Positions 46,835 to 58,746 of a stretch of DNA of 64,000 nucleotides are shown here, piece by piece; positions within the stretch are counted from its first letter, which is position 1; every line of letters starts with the position of its first letter. This stretch comes from Lentinus brumalis. Lineage: Eukaryota; Basidiomycota; Agaricomycetes; Polyporales; Polyporaceae. The stretch is from positions 1,550,001 through 1,614,000 of the forward strand of contig MARA01000005.1 of NCBI GenBank assembly GCA_001792895.1, written 5' to 3'. Below the pieces are notes generated by a model that saw nothing but the letters and a program-made list of their open reading frames with translations, searched no databases and was not told the origin of the DNA. A program made the translations under genes and the position numbers.

Positions 46835-49267
46835 ATGTCCATCCAGTGTGAGCACGGAACGTCTCCTTCGCAGCCGTGCTGTCTTACGATGTGCCGCGGG
46901 AGTTCAGCGAAGCACTTCCTGAATGATCCCGAGACGCTTGTTGTAGATTCTCTACAGGGACTTTGTGCGGTCAACCCGCAGCTGGGACTAGACGTCGAGA
47001 CCAAAGGTGCGTCCGGACGTGCTGGGACATGGGAGTAGACCTCCAACCCTAAAGGATCGGATCAATCGCAGTTGTCTACGTCGCAAACCAGGATCGGTCG
47101 AAAGTTGCGCTCATCTGCGGAGGCGGCTCGGGACATGAGCCGTCTCATGCCGGCTTTGTGGGTATGTCTCACCTCATGTTCTCGGTTCGAACGCATCTGA
47201 CATTGCTGCAGGCGATGGCGTGTTGACTGGTGAGCTATCGAGAGTATGCGCCTCTCTCTCGCATTAACCGTCGCTTCATTCCTTAGCTGCTGTATGCGGT
47301 AGCATCTTCGCGTCCCCTAACCCTGCTCAGGTGCGGCGCGGTATCGATCTTGTCGAGAATGAAAAGGGGTGAGCATATTGTTGGCAACAGTGGCTGCAAT
47401 ACAACTGATGATGATTTAGGACAGTCATCATTGTGAAGTACGCTACATCTCTCAAACTAGCATGCCAGTGGGTGTTTGTTCTGAACGAGGGTCAGAAACT
47501 ACACAGGAGATATCCTGAACTTCGGCTTGGCGCGGGAGCAGTACTCTGCGACGCACCCTGACAAGGCAGACCGGGTCAAGTTCGTAATAGTGGGTGACGA
47601 TGTCGCCGTCGGTCGGACACAAGGGAAGATTGTCGGACGCAGGTACGTAACAGGAGGCTTGCGCATCGAAATCCCCGTATCGAAACGTCTACAGAGGTCT
47701 TGCGGGTACTTGCGTAGTCTACAAGATCGCGGGTGCTCTTGCGAAGAGAGGTGCTGACCTCGACGAAGTCTACTCGACTGCGCAGTGGGTAGCTTCACGA
47801 GTGGGGACCATTGGCGTCGGTCTGGAGCACTGCCACGTACGTCCAGCTGAAGCCGGTGTGTTCTACTGACTTATGGGCCGTGTTGCATGCTAGGTCCCAG
47901 GCACTGCAGCTTCAGAATCGCATCTCGGACCCGCCGAGATTGAGATTGGTATGGGTATCCACAACGAGCCGGGACACAGGCGGTTGTCACCTATCCCCCC
48001 ATTGCGCGACCTGCTCCCTCAGCTCGTCGAATTCCTCACCCTCACGAATGATCCTGAGAGGTCGTTCCTGCCATTCAAGAACGACGGTAGCGACCGCGTC
48101 GTTCTCCTAGTGAACAACCTTGGCGGCACGAGCGAGCTTGAGCTGGCCAGTGTTGCCGGCGAGGCACGTCTTGCCCTGGAGAAGAAGGGAGTGAAGGTGG
48201 AGCGGCTGATTGCTGGCACATTCATGGTAAGTGTTCGAGTCTGATTCCCCACTACATGGCATTGAAAGAGAGGACGCAGACGAGTTTGAATATGCCTGGC
48301 TTCTCCATCACCACCTTGCTGTTGCCCAACGGCGCCGAGGCTGGAGCACCAGACAGCTCGCTCCTGCTCTCGCTACTGGACGAGCCAACGAACGTCCCTG
48401 GTTGGAAGTGGTCATCTAATGTACCGCCGCCTGCCGCGGACCAGATCGCCTCTGGAATTCAGAAGACCGTATCAGCTACATCGGAGGAGGCTATCATTGT
48501 GCTCCGCTCCGAAGATCCTCAGGCCTTCAACGCAGCAGTCGAGCGGGCATGCAAGGCCATTGCCGATGCAGAACCGGAGATTACGCGTTTCGATAACATT
48601 GCAGGAGACGGAGACTGTGGTCTGACTTTGAAGGCCGGCGCTGCAGGTGCGTTCTAACTGCGAGGTCCGCGCCGGACGGTACGTACTGACGGTTGCCTCT
48701 GGGCGACGCCGACAGCGATCTTGAAGGGCCTCCAAGAAGGTCGGATCTCGGGCGAGGATGTAACCAAGTCTGTGATCACTGTCGCAAAGGTCGCGGAGGA
48801 GCAGATGGGCGGCACGAGCGGGGCGCTCTACTCGTGCGTTATTATTGCCATCCACACAGGTATCCGGATCACGTACTGACGCCACCCTACGACCACAGGA
48901 TCTTCTTCTCAGCACTTGCTCAGGCCCTCCAAGCCAACAACGCAGGTGCACAGACTGTGTCACCTGGCCTCTGGTCCACCGCGCTTTCTTCTGCGCTCAC
49001 GAAGCTCTACACGTACACCCGTGCGCGCCCGCCGTCACGCACGCTGGTAGACCCTCTTGCTGCGTTCATCGAGACGCTCGCCAGTACCAAGGGCGGGGAC
49101 TTCGCCGGCGCCGCGAAGGCGGCCGGTGATGCTGCACTGAAAACCCGTGACCTCGAGGCAAAGGCAGGGCGGAGCGCATACGTCGAGGGAGATAGGCTGA
49201 GGGAGGAGCACGTCCCGGATCCGGGTGCATGGGGGTCAAGGTGATCCTGGAGAACCTCCTGGGGTGA
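46835..49267 (+). CDS. DAK1: Dihydroxyacetone kinase
   Basis: The enzyme phosphorylates dihydroxyacetone (and glyceraldehyde) with ATP, in glycerol use and detoxification. The short first exon 46835-46847 spliced to 46909 gives MSIQSKHFLNDPE, the usual family start. The DAK1 domain has GGGSGHEPSHAGFVG and GMGIHNEPG, whose His binds substrate covalently. The DAK2 domain has GDGDCGLTLKAGA (Mg-ATP aspartates), EEQMGGTSGALYS and VPDPGAWG. Many short introns are present. As read, the frame stops at 49244 just after DPGAWG. One extra base in the GGGGG run near 49230-49234 would extend it to TGA 49265-49267 with a helical ending usual for the family, so a one-base gap is suspected. Confidence 0.9.
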
Positions 49268-49908
49268 GAGCAAGGTGAGAGTGAGAAGAACGTAGAAGCA
49301 GATGGACGGTACTAGTGTACCGTGTTTGTACGAGTATGTCGGGCGAAGGAGTGTATTCTGTTGAGGTTGTACAGAGGCGTAGTCCGGGATATAAACGCTT
49401 CATGTACCAGAAAGATTCTTCGGCGGTGTGTTCGTATCGTCATGGCGGTTTGCAGTCTTCTGTTGCCGCCCCAAGCGGCGCCAACAGGCGCCAACGATCT
49501 CCAGCGATGCGGGAAGCGCCCTCACCCTCAAGCATCCTGCTCCCGCCCTGCGTTCACCACAGCGAGGCTTCGCGCTCAGCGACCTCACCTCACGTCCCCT
49601 CGGCATACCGGACACTCACACTCGGTCCCAGGAACACTCCTCTGTCGCCTCCGGAACGCTCGCTCGGTTGAAGAGAGACTGTTGAGTTGTCGCTTTAGTT
49701 GGGACTAGCATTCGGGTCCGAGGTAAGTGTTCTACTGTGAAGACGGCCTTGTTACCTTGGGGCGGACGTGTCGTGCTTGAGGGTGCCACAGCTGCAGCAT
49801 CATATGCCGTTCTGCCCGTCTCGCGAAGTCCGACATGAGCCGGACTCGAGCCGTGGCCTTGTCTGATACCCTTGTTCCCGCTCATACTCCTCTTTCCTAG
49901 GTTCGCCT

Positions 49909-51300
49909 ATGTCTGCACGGTTAGCGTTGATGCAGCCTTTGCGGCGCACCGGTGCCGCATTTGTGGCGGCCGTCGGACGACTGGACAAGTCCCTGTCCCC
50001 GAGTGACACCATCAATCGTCTGCGGCAACACAACTTCACCTTCGCGGATTCAGCATATCTCTTCCACATCGGCCTCGCGTCGTTCTGGTTGTACATCATG
50101 GACGTCCCTATCTTACTCAAGCTGATGATACCCATAACCTACATTATTGCGCTCCTCATACCATTCACATCGCAGTTCTTCGTCCCCGCAAGCCCCATCT
50201 TCCTCTACCTCCTCAGCTTCTTCTCGTCCAAGTTCATTCCGAAGGAGTACCGCCCGACGCCCTCTGTGGTGCTCCTGCCAACGTTGGAGTCCGTGCTCTA
50301 TGGCGCGAATGTATCCGACATCCTCACGCGGTTCACCCATCCCATCCTGGACATCATCGCATGGGTACCCTACGGTGTAGGGCACTACGTGGTCCCATTC
50401 GTTGTCGCTGCGTTCCTCTGGCTATTCCGGCCGAAGGAGGCGCTGCACTACTGGGCTCGCGCCTTCGGGTTCATGAACCTGACGGGCGTCCTCATCCAGA
50501 TCGTCTTCCCCTGCGCAGCACCGTGGTACGAGCTCATCTACGGCCTCACCCCCGCGGACTACTCGATCCGCGGCTCCCCCGGCGGTCTTGCACGGATCGA
50601 CCGGCTGTTCCACGGCAGCGGGTACACGACTGCGTTCTCGAACTCGCCGCTCGTGTTCGGCGCGTTCCCGTCGCTGCACGCGGCGTCCGCGACGATGGAG
50701 GCCCTGTTCATCTCGCACTTCTTCCCGCAGACGACGAAGTGGGTGTTCGGCTACGCAGCGATCCTCTACTGGGCGACCATGTACCTCACGCACCACTACC
50801 TTGTCGATGTCGTCGGCGGATCCTGCCTCGCGGTCGCGTTCTTCTTCCTGATGATGCCGGAGGAGCTGAAGAGCCCCGCGGCGGCGACGTCGCCGCCCGG
50901 TGGCCTGCCCGCCGCGTCGTACCGGTCAAAGTATGCGATCTACGACCTCGAAGAGCCGCTCGTGCGGGGACGGGGACGCGGCAACGGTGCGATTATGCGC
51001 GACGCGGAGGCGTACGACCTGGAGGAGCTCTCGGATCGCGAGTCGGACTCGGAGATGGACATCACGTACCGCTCGCCGGTGGTGCCCGACGGGCCTGCGT
51101 CGGCGGTGCCGCTGGTGAAGTCGGGCGGGCGGGCGTCGCCGACGAAGAAGAGCCACCGGCACACGGCGAGCATCGCGAGCCTCATACGGTCGGAGGAGAG
51201 GGGCGAGGAGGGGTGGAGCCCGATTGGGGGCTCGTTTGCCTTCCCGCCGACGCCGACGAGGGCGCAGACGTTTGAGGAGGGCAAAGGGCCGAGGGCTTAG
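49909..51300 (+). CDS. AUR1: Inositol phosphorylceramide synthase, catalytic subunit
   Basis: A Golgi membrane enzyme that moves phosphoinositol from phosphatidylinositol to ceramide, the fungus-specific step of sphingolipid synthesis and the target of aureobasidin A. It is a single exon of 463 residues. Several hydrophobic helices are present (IPITYIIALLIPF, FLYLLSFFS, YVVPFVVAAFLWLF, YAAILYWATMYL, LAVAFFFLMM). The PAP2-type motifs FPCAAPWYE, FGAFPSLHAA and THHYLVDVVGG supply the catalytic His and Asp residues. The cytoplasmic C-terminal tail (about residues 320-463) is longer and richer in Arg/Ser than the core. The start at 49909 is chosen because the family N-terminus follows directly. 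Confidence 0.95.
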   Translation: MSARLALMQPLRRTGAAFVAAVGRLDKSLSPSDTINRLRQHNFTFADSAYLFHIGLASFWLYIMDVPILLKLMIPITYIIALLIPFTSQFFVPASPIFLYLLSFFSSKFIPKEYRPTPSVVLLPTLESVLYGANVSDILTRFTHPILDIIAWVPYGVGHYVVPFVVAAFLWLFRPKEALHYWARAFGFMNLTGVLIQIVFPCAAPWYELIYGLTPADYSIRGSPGGLARIDRLFHGSGYTTAFSNSPLVFGAFPSLHAASATMEALFISHFFPQTTKWVFGYAAILYWATMYLTHHYLVDVVGGSCLAVAFFFLMMPEELKSPAAATSPPGGLPAASYRSKYAIYDLEEPLVRGRGRGNGAIMRDAEAYDLEELSDRESDSEMDITYRSPVVPDGPASAVPLVKSGGRASPTKKSHRHTASIASLIRSEERGEEGWSPIGGSFAFPPTPTRAQTFEEGKGPRA

Positions 51301-52162
51301 TAGGACGGGGAGGAACTGAGTGAGCTGAAGGAGCTGAAGGAGCGGTTTTGTACATTCCTTTGGTTATCGCCTCGGGGCTTGAATCTATCATAGGCACAAC
51401 GTACTTCTCATTCATGAGCACAGCGCTTCAAGTGATTGGCTACGGGCACAAGGCCTGCACAGTGTAGGTGAGTTTTGGAGACCACTGCTGGTTACTCGGA
51501 CAGCGAAGTGAGGGTTGCGATCTGCCCTGAGGGCCGGGATCGTTGCAACATTCTGCAACGTTCCAACCGCGTTCCAACGGGGTCAGACACGGAACAAGTA
51601 AAGCATGCTGTCCGGGTGTCTCTTGGGAGATTGGCACAGTGACGGAGTGAGCCTTCGTTGCTGCTACTTGCGATGGTGTGGTTAAATGGTGTGCGGACAG
51701 AAACCACAACAGGCTTGCATGCTGTAGCTATGCACCATGATACATGTGCAAGTGCTGCACTACGTGCTACTACGTGCAGAGTCGGCCACTCAAAGGCACG
51801 CCTACTACTTCGTTCGCGGGATCAAGCTATGTGATACTGGCGGCACTCTCACTTGGCTTGACCCTGCACCGCTCGCGAGATCCCAGGTGCAGATCGCTCT
51901 GCGCTCTGCATATATTGGAGTTTGACTTTCGGGTGGGGTTCCCTTGAGTGGGGCCAGGGCCAGGGGCGAGTGGCCGCAGCGCGAATAGACCAGGAGTCAA
52001 GTGAGCACGCGGTGCGAGGCGGTGAGCTGTGTGGGCGGCGGGACGCGAGTGGTTGCTGTCGGGGGCGGGGAGCTAGCACCGCGTGGGGCGTTGTGTGTGG
52101 GGTGCGGGGTGCGGGGTGCGGGCCGAATCCCAGCTCTTGTCCGGTCATTCATGTCCTCCATT
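51301..52162. other. Intergenic stretch 3' of AUR1
   Basis: No gene recognised. A GGGGTGCGGGGTGCGGGGTGCGGG direct repeat lies near 52098-52121. It ends at the first of two DNA elements. Confidence 0.5.
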
Positions 52163-52865
52163 TACCGTTGCCGAGCAGGATCAGGTTGAATGTCGTATGT
52201 TTGGAGTTCTCGAACTTGGATTCCGGGACCATCAGCGCTCAATTTGCCCGCGTCTGGCCCTAAACTAAGCCATTTATGGCAAGTGGATCAATCGCAACTG
52301 ATCCGGACCTTCAACCGACTTGGACCTGTGCTCGCTGTGCCCGCCCTTCTCGTCGCTGTCTGGCGCGGCGAGCACCGTTTGCTCCTTCGTCTCGGGGTAT
52401 AGAGGGGGCGCGTTTTTATATATAAATGTCCCAGATACGTCTGCATGGACTCCGCAAGGCTGCGACATGCATAGGCTATTTCTCAGCTTTGCAGAAGGCC
52501 ATTTAATTTGCTACAAAGTTTGTTTCTCAGTCATTTTTGAGCTCATCTGCTCGTTCTCAGGCACAGTCTACCAGCAGATAAAGCTCATAGCACGAGAATG
52601 CACAAGGTCCGCCCGGTGGGGATGAGACACAGCCCAGAAATGCGAGCACGTCGTACCAGACGACGACGAACGAGTCGGGCACGACGGGCGGCATGCCCGA
52701 CCCAGGGACGGCATCCAGCGCCCCATGCTGTCATACGGTCTCGAAAAGGCAGCGTCAGGCGCTTCAAATATTAGCCGCCCGGAAAGCTGCAGCCGGGAAA
52801 GCCAGAACTTTGCGCCGAAATCCTCCAACATTCGACATTCAACCTGATCCTGCTCGGCAACGGTA
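52163..52865. mobile_element. Non-autonomous DNA transposon, about 42-bp TIRs
   Basis: The left end TACCGTTGCCGAGCAGGATC, continuing to about 52206, is inverted at about 52823-52865, with small differences at the inner end. CCATT flanks both ends (52158-52162, 52866-52870) as a 5-bp target duplication. The 703-bp interior has no transposase-like frame. The superfamily is not assigned. Confidence 0.7.
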
Positions 52866-53016
52866 CCATTCCTGCAGGTGAGCGAGGGATGAGGAATAAG
52901 TAATGGAATGGAGCCTGCGAGCACTCCTACATAGTGCCAGATAGTACCCCGTGTTTACTAAGCACTGCTCGCCGGTGTATCGTATAGTAGCCTGTACCGT
53001 TTAGCAGAGGTCCCGG

Positions 53017-54003
53017 CAGGCTCCTAAAACCAGCGTCCGGCGTGTCCTCGCTCCCGAATCCGTACGAATGTTCAAGTCTATATCAAGTATGTCGGGGGAG
53101 GATTTGTAATATGTTCAGAACGGAGACTTACTTTTTATATCGGCAACGGGGGAGGAGGACACGCCAGGACGGCTGGCCTTTTGGGTCGTCCCAGCGTCAA
53201 TTGGAAACTTACGCGAGACAACAAATGACTACCCGACATGAATGTTCCACGCTCGAAAACACCTCGCGTAGAATATCCTCGTCCAAACGCGGTGCGCCGC
53301 ATCGCACGTCCGCGGACACCAAGACCACAGCACCTTCTCGAAGCCTACGGCGTGCGAGATGGCTATTTTGACCGTTGTGTAGGTGGGTGTGAGGGTTAAA
53401 GCCAGCAGTATGTAGGTCGAAGAAACAAGGTGCAAGCTGAGAGTTATTGACAGCAGTCCTACTAGTACTCGTAACTCACCTGCACTCCTTCTGAACTAAC
53501 TTCACTCCACTTGCCCGCATTGCTAAGGAACAAGCAGATGTAAGGATGATTACTTAGTTGTTCCAGTAAACGAGCTCATTTGAAGTTCACGCCAGACTAG
53601 ACCAGGGAGAGATAAAGACGTGAAGCCGTGATTACAGTGTTGGTCCTGACGGTGAGAATGGGCATTCGAACAGTACATACTTATGTAGACTACAGAGCAG
53701 ACCGCGTCCTGCAGCGCACGCCGATGGGCACACAACAGCCGAGTCAGAGCAATATTGTCGACAGGTGCAGGAAAAGAAACCCTGGAACGGGGTTTATCAA
53801 CGGCGGCTATGGGAAACTCGTTCTCGGGGGAACCTCGGGCGACCCAAAAGGCCAGCCGTCCTGGCGTGTCCTCCTCCCCCCGTTGCCGATATAAATCCGT
53901 TCTGAACATATTACAAATCCTCCCCCGACATACTTGATATAGACTTGAACATTCGTACGGATTCGGGAGCGAGGACACGCCGGACGCTGGTTTTAGGAGC
54001 CTG
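53017..54003. mobile_element. Non-autonomous MULE-like transposon with about 170-bp TIRs
   Basis: The left arm 53017-53188 and the reverse complement of 53840-54003 are nearly identical, starting CAGGCTCCTAAAACCAGCG. They differ by about 9 extra bases (around GACTTACTT, 53126-53134) in the left arm and one G in a G-run. A 9-bp target duplication AGGTCCCGG flanks the element (53008-53016, 54004-54012). Long TIRs plus a 9-bp duplication point to Mutator-like elements; other superfamilies with 8-9 bp duplications (such as KDZ) are not excluded. The interior encodes no transposase. Confidence 0.85.
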
Positions 54004-54012
54004 AGGTCCCGG

Positions 54013-56860
54013 AGGATACACCGCTGCCACAGCACAGTCACAGTCAGTGCCGAGGCAGTGGCAGGATCGGTCGGTCGCCGGCGAGTACTGTACTCGGTGG
54101 TCACAAGAGCCCTTACTTGGTGCAGAAAGTGCCTGATCGGTATGCAGACGGCCCCATGACCTTGACCTTGACAGTACTACTACTTACTAGTCCTGCATCT
54201 ACGATCGAGGAGCGTGGACGTCTGCCAGTGCCACCGTCGCGGAGGTGAACTCGCGATCGTTACTGGGGTGCGCCGCCTGGCTAAGAGGCGCATGGCGATC
54301 GGGAGGAGTGATCGTTTCTGCGGATGGGTACGAGACTATGTACTCGAATACTATGAAGATGTATCAAGTGTTGAACTTTCGGGGTTCGCTGGTAGTGTAC
54401 AGGGACTCGGAGCTGCTCATGACAGAGATTTAGCCTGAAGCGAGGTGCGTAATGCACGGTGGATGATGCATGCAACCGTTCCCGCGAATAGGTCACCCGC
54501 TCGTCATCTGTGGGCCCGCGTGGGTGAGCATCAGTGACAATTGACTCGAGTACTGACCACTGACCGGAGACAGGCTTGCGCACGTTCGGTGTCTGCGAAT
54601 CTCGTCGTCGGACGCCCACGCCGATGTCGCAATGCGCAGGTCCGAGAATACGAGTCCACAACTCACGACGATCATATGTAAGATAGCTGTGGGACTCACC
54701 CCTTCCAGCGAACGAGTGTGATTTCGCTGGGGAGATGGTGGGATCCGCAGAACGGGAGACTACGTATGTACGTATCGTCGGATGATGGAAAGGGAAAGGG
54801 CGACGTGGGTGGGGATTCTCCGTGCTGCGCGGGACGTAAGTGTGCAATCAATCGGACGTGATGTGGGCGTGGTCCCGAAGAGACGGGGTGGGAGGTTCGC
54901 GGGCGGCGGACGCGATGCCGCTGTCGCTGCGACGAGCGTGGACGAGCGTGATGTCCGTCTGGCAGCGAAGTCGGGGATGACAGATGTTAGATGGATAGGT
55001 ACCCGAGCGAGATTCCCGGGCACAGTTCCTCGAGGAGGATGTGCCGCGCGTGTACACGTCTTTTGGACGCAGGTTGGAGGCTCTGAGAGATGGAGGTGGC
55101 ACTTTGGGGGGAGCACTTACAGTAGGCCCGTCGAAATAGGCTGTCTTGATTGACTGATGTGATGGCCCACTCTAGAGTCTATTGGCGGGGCGGTGAAGGG
55201 AACCATGCTGCCTGCCCCAGAGTGCCCCCAGGTGCCCCCGACTCCCCGTGGGGCTGTCAGGACGGCGGGGAACGCAGAAGCGCAGAAGACTTCCAGTGCT
55301 CTGTGGAAGAGAAGGTCCACAGCCATGGCCACAGGCTGAGCGCTGAGACTGTCGGGTGTTCCTAAAAGCGATGTTCATTTTAGCTGCCATCATACATGTT
55401 GCCACAACGGGACACAGTCGTCCCAAAACGAATTGGAAAAGAGGCACAACATACGGCAGGGGGGACGCGCACGCGTTGTTGTGACAGATGGAGCCCTCAG
55501 CCGGGGCATCCACACGCCGGGGCCCACGTTATGAGCCTGCGAAGCGAGGAGACTAATGCGAGAGGGGAGAAGAGGAGAGAAAGCGGACGAGATGGACGCG
55601 ATGGGAGAGCGCGTATGGTCAATGAGAGAGCTGGGGTTGGACGATAGCGGGCGGCGTGGTGTGGGACGTTTGCTGGCGAGAAGGTTGCGGCGACGCTTGC
55701 CACTCGTTTCGAGACGAGGAACATCGCGACGATCGAGAGCTGCCCCTGTCCGGTCTACACTCCGGTGGTTTGCGCGCTCCGACTCGTCCATCCACGCCCG
55801 CTTGAACGGGTACTTTGAAGCAGTCGAGGCGATGCCCGTGCGCGGTGTTGAGTGAGTGTCCGGGCGAGGTCCGGGCATGGAGAGTTGTCTGGGAGCCGGA
55901 GACTGGGATGTGCGGATGGCCAGATCGAGAGGGCGGCAGCTGCCGTCGGTGCGGACCTTGGCTTGAGCTGCACATGGCAGCCTCGATCGGTTCCTTCGAC
56001 GACGCGGAAAGGGGTTTATTGCCGCATGCGAGTGGGTGCTACTCAACGCTCGGCGGGCGATTCAATTGGCCGACGCGCCCTGTCTCACGCCCGTCGGGAT
56101 GAGCCTATGAGGCCAGCGCCGTCTCCGGGCTTCCAGTGAGTTCGACGTCCAGGAATACACTTGTCGATGCTCCGGTCTGGAGCCTTGCAGTGCGACAGGC
56201 CGTGACATGCGCTGACGGATGGGCGCGAACAAACAGGCTCTTCGTCCCGCCGCAGCCGACGTCCTGCTTGGAGCTACAGGCGCGCGCGGATGTCGCACCC
56301 GGCCACCGACCTCGGCTACGCGAATGCAGGGAGGCTCCGTGGCCATCGCGGTCTGAGCAAGCTCCCGACGTGCGGGGCGCAGTGTTGTGCCAGGAAGAGT
56401 CTGCAGCAGACGCACGGGCGAGGTGTGGCCGCAGAGGCTGGAGGAGCAGCCCACATCGCGACACGCCTGGGGCAGGTGCGAGACAGGAACGAGGTGCGGG
56501 TCATGTGCAGCGCGGCCAGCCAATCACCGTCCGCCCAACGCACGTCCCCGACAGCGTGTACGAATGCATGCATGGATGGCGGCTGTCTGCATCCTGCGAC
56601 GCACATCCTATGTATCCTGCACAACACGGAGGGCGTATCTTCGGGGCCGTCTGGGGCATCCTCCAGCCCCGCGATGCCCCACACCCGCCGTGGGGCAGAC
56701 GCGGGGCCTGGCTGAAATTTGTGCGAGACGCGACGACGGTGCCTGGCGTGGGCACAGGTAGATCTGATTTTGCTGATGAGCCGTCTCTGGCGCCCGTGTG
56801 TGTCCGCATGGATGCTCGTCCCAGTTTGGCAGACGCGACTTGGCCCATGTCGCGCCCATG
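54013..56860. other. Gene-poor GC-rich stretch upstream of the sugar transporter
   Basis: Long frames overlap on both strands (one of 218 codons on the minus strand at 55390-56046). All are Arg/Ser/Pro-rich with no domain, as expected by chance in GC-rich DNA. The right part presumably carries transporter regulatory sequence. Confidence 0.5.
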
Positions 56861-56867
56861 AGCCGCC

Positions 56868-56974
56868 TATATAATGCCCGCCCTCTCCCCCGTCCCCCCG
56901 TGGTTTGTTCGTTCCACTTCCCCGACCCCCACCCGCTCCCGCGCCCTCCTCCCCTTCACGCGCAGATCTCAATC
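56868..56974 (+). promoter_or_regulatory. TATA box and pyrimidine-rich leader of sugar transporter
   Basis: TATATAA at 56868-56874 is followed by a strongly C/T-rich tract up to the start codon at 56975. This is typical of highly expressed fungal genes. Confidence 0.7.
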
Positions 56975-58746
56975 ATGGCTGGTGGTCCAGCAGCTGCAGG
57001 AGAGGGCATCAGTGCCGGCAAGAACAAGGTCGCCGGCATCGCAATGACTGCCTTCGCCGCCTTCGGTGGTATCCTCTTCGGTTACGACACCGGTACCATC
57101 TCAGGTATCATCCAGATGGACGACTGGTTGCGCACCTTTGGTGTCTTCACCACCGACACGGCCACCTATTCTCTCGGCTACTACCTCCCCTCCAGCCGCG
57201 AGTCCCTCGTCGTCTCCCTCCTCTCCGCCGGTACCTTCTTCGGTCAGTACTCTTCCTGCACATATGTCTTTCCTCAAACTTACAACCACCCACAGGTGCC
57301 CTCCTCGGCGCCCCCGCCGCCGATATCCTCGGTCGTCGCATGGGCATCATCTGCTCCTGCCTCGTCTTCTCCGTCGGTGTCGCCCTCCAGACCGGTGCCC
57401 CCAACCTGGCTGCATTCCTCATCGGCCGTGTCATCGCCGGTGCAGGTGTCGGTCTCGTCTCCACCCTCGTCCCCATGTACCAGTCCGAGTGTTCCCCCAA
57501 GTGGATCCGTGGTGCTGTCGTCTCCGGCTACCAATGGGCTATCACCATCGGTCTCCTCCTCGCCTCCGTCATTAACAACGCGACCAAGGGCCGCCAGAAC
57601 CACTCCGCGTGGCAGATTCCCATCTCCATCCAGTTCATCTGGGCCCTCGTCCTCGCCGCTGGCATGACGTACCTTCCGGAGTCCCCTCGTTGGCTCGTCA
57701 AGAAGGGCAGAGACGAACAGGCTGCTCGTGCTCTCTCGCGCCTCACCTCTCTGCCCACGGACGACCCCGAGCTCCAGACCGAGCTCCACGACATCCGCGC
57801 CGCCCTCGAGGAGGAGATGAAGCTCGGCGAGAGCTCGTACGCTGACTGCTTCAAGCCCGGACACAACAAGATCATCCTCCGTACTCTCTCGGGCATCTTC
57901 ATCCAGGCATGGCAGCAGCTTACCGGTATCAACTTCATCTTCTACTGTAAGTCGCTCTCTATTCAGTCCAATATTGGGTATTTGCTCATCGCGTCCACTT
58001 TCCGACAGACGGCACGACCTTCTTCAAGAACTCGGGCATCTCGAACCCCTTCCTTATCTCGGTTGCGACGAACATCGTCAACGTGTTCATGACCATCCCC
58101 GGTATCTGGGGTATCGAGCGGTTCGGCCGTCGTTCCCTCCTCCTCTACGGTGCCGCCGTCATGTGTGTCTGCGAGTTCCTCGTCGCCATCATCGGTGTCA
58201 CCATCTCGACCCAGAACCAGTCTGGTCAGAAGGCGCTCATTGCCCTCGTCTGCATCTACATCGGCGCCTTCGCGTCCACCTGGGGTCCCATCGCCTGGGT
58301 CATCACCGGCGAGATCTTCCCGCTCAACGTCCGTGCCAAGGCGATGTCGCTCTCGGTCGCGTCCAACTGGTGAGTTTCTTTCTTCGCAACAAGTCTACAT
58401 TTGTGGACCCCATGCTGACCTCACGAACAGGCTCTGGAACTGGGCTATCTCCTTCGCCACGCCCTACCTCGTCAACAGTGGCCCGGGCAACGCCGGTCTC
58501 GGGGTCAAGGTGTTCTTCATCTGGGGCTCGACGTGCTTCGGCTGCCTCGTGTTCACCTACTTCTGCATCCCGGAGACGAAGGGTCTGTCGCTCGAGCAGA
58601 TCGACCTCCTCTACCAGAACTCGACGCCGATCTCGTCCGTGCGCTACCGCAAGGAGCTCATCGCGCAGGACGTCCACGTCTCGGACGTCAAGGGCGACCT
58701 CGCCGAGCACCACGACGACCACGGCTCGGTGGCCGAGAAGGTATAA
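56975..58746 (+). CDS. MFS hexose/sugar transporter
   Basis: A plasma membrane sugar/proton symporter or facilitator of the sugar porter family, with 12 membrane segments. Exons 56975-57242, 57296-57946, 58009-58369 and 58432-58746 join in frame to about 530 residues. Diagnostic motifs are GGILFGYDTGTISG in helix 1, DILGRRMGI in loop 2-3, LIGRVIAGAGVGLVS, PMYQSECSPKWIRGAVVS, YLPESPRWLVKKGR at the end of the first half, QAWQQLTGINFIFYY in helix 7, IERFGRRSL in loop 8-9, WGPIAWVITGEIFPLNVRAK in helix 10, and FCIPETKGLSLEQID. Codon use is strongly C-biased, suggesting high expression. Hexose is the likeliest substrate by similarity to Hxt/Snf3-type proteins. Confidence 0.95.

Noticed and set aside
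50361..51275. 304-codon frame overlapping AUR1
   Set aside because: It is the +1 shadow of the AUR1 coding sequence; the AUR1 frame has all family motifs.
52098..52121. GGGGTGC direct repeat considered as a telomere-like or G-quadruplex array
   Set aside because: Only three to four short units in otherwise GC-rich intergenic DNA; not enough to claim function.
55390..56046. 218-codon minus-strand frame
   Set aside because: It overlaps comparably long frames on the other strand in GC-rich DNA, is Arg/Ser/Pro-rich, and has no domain, promoter or exon structure.
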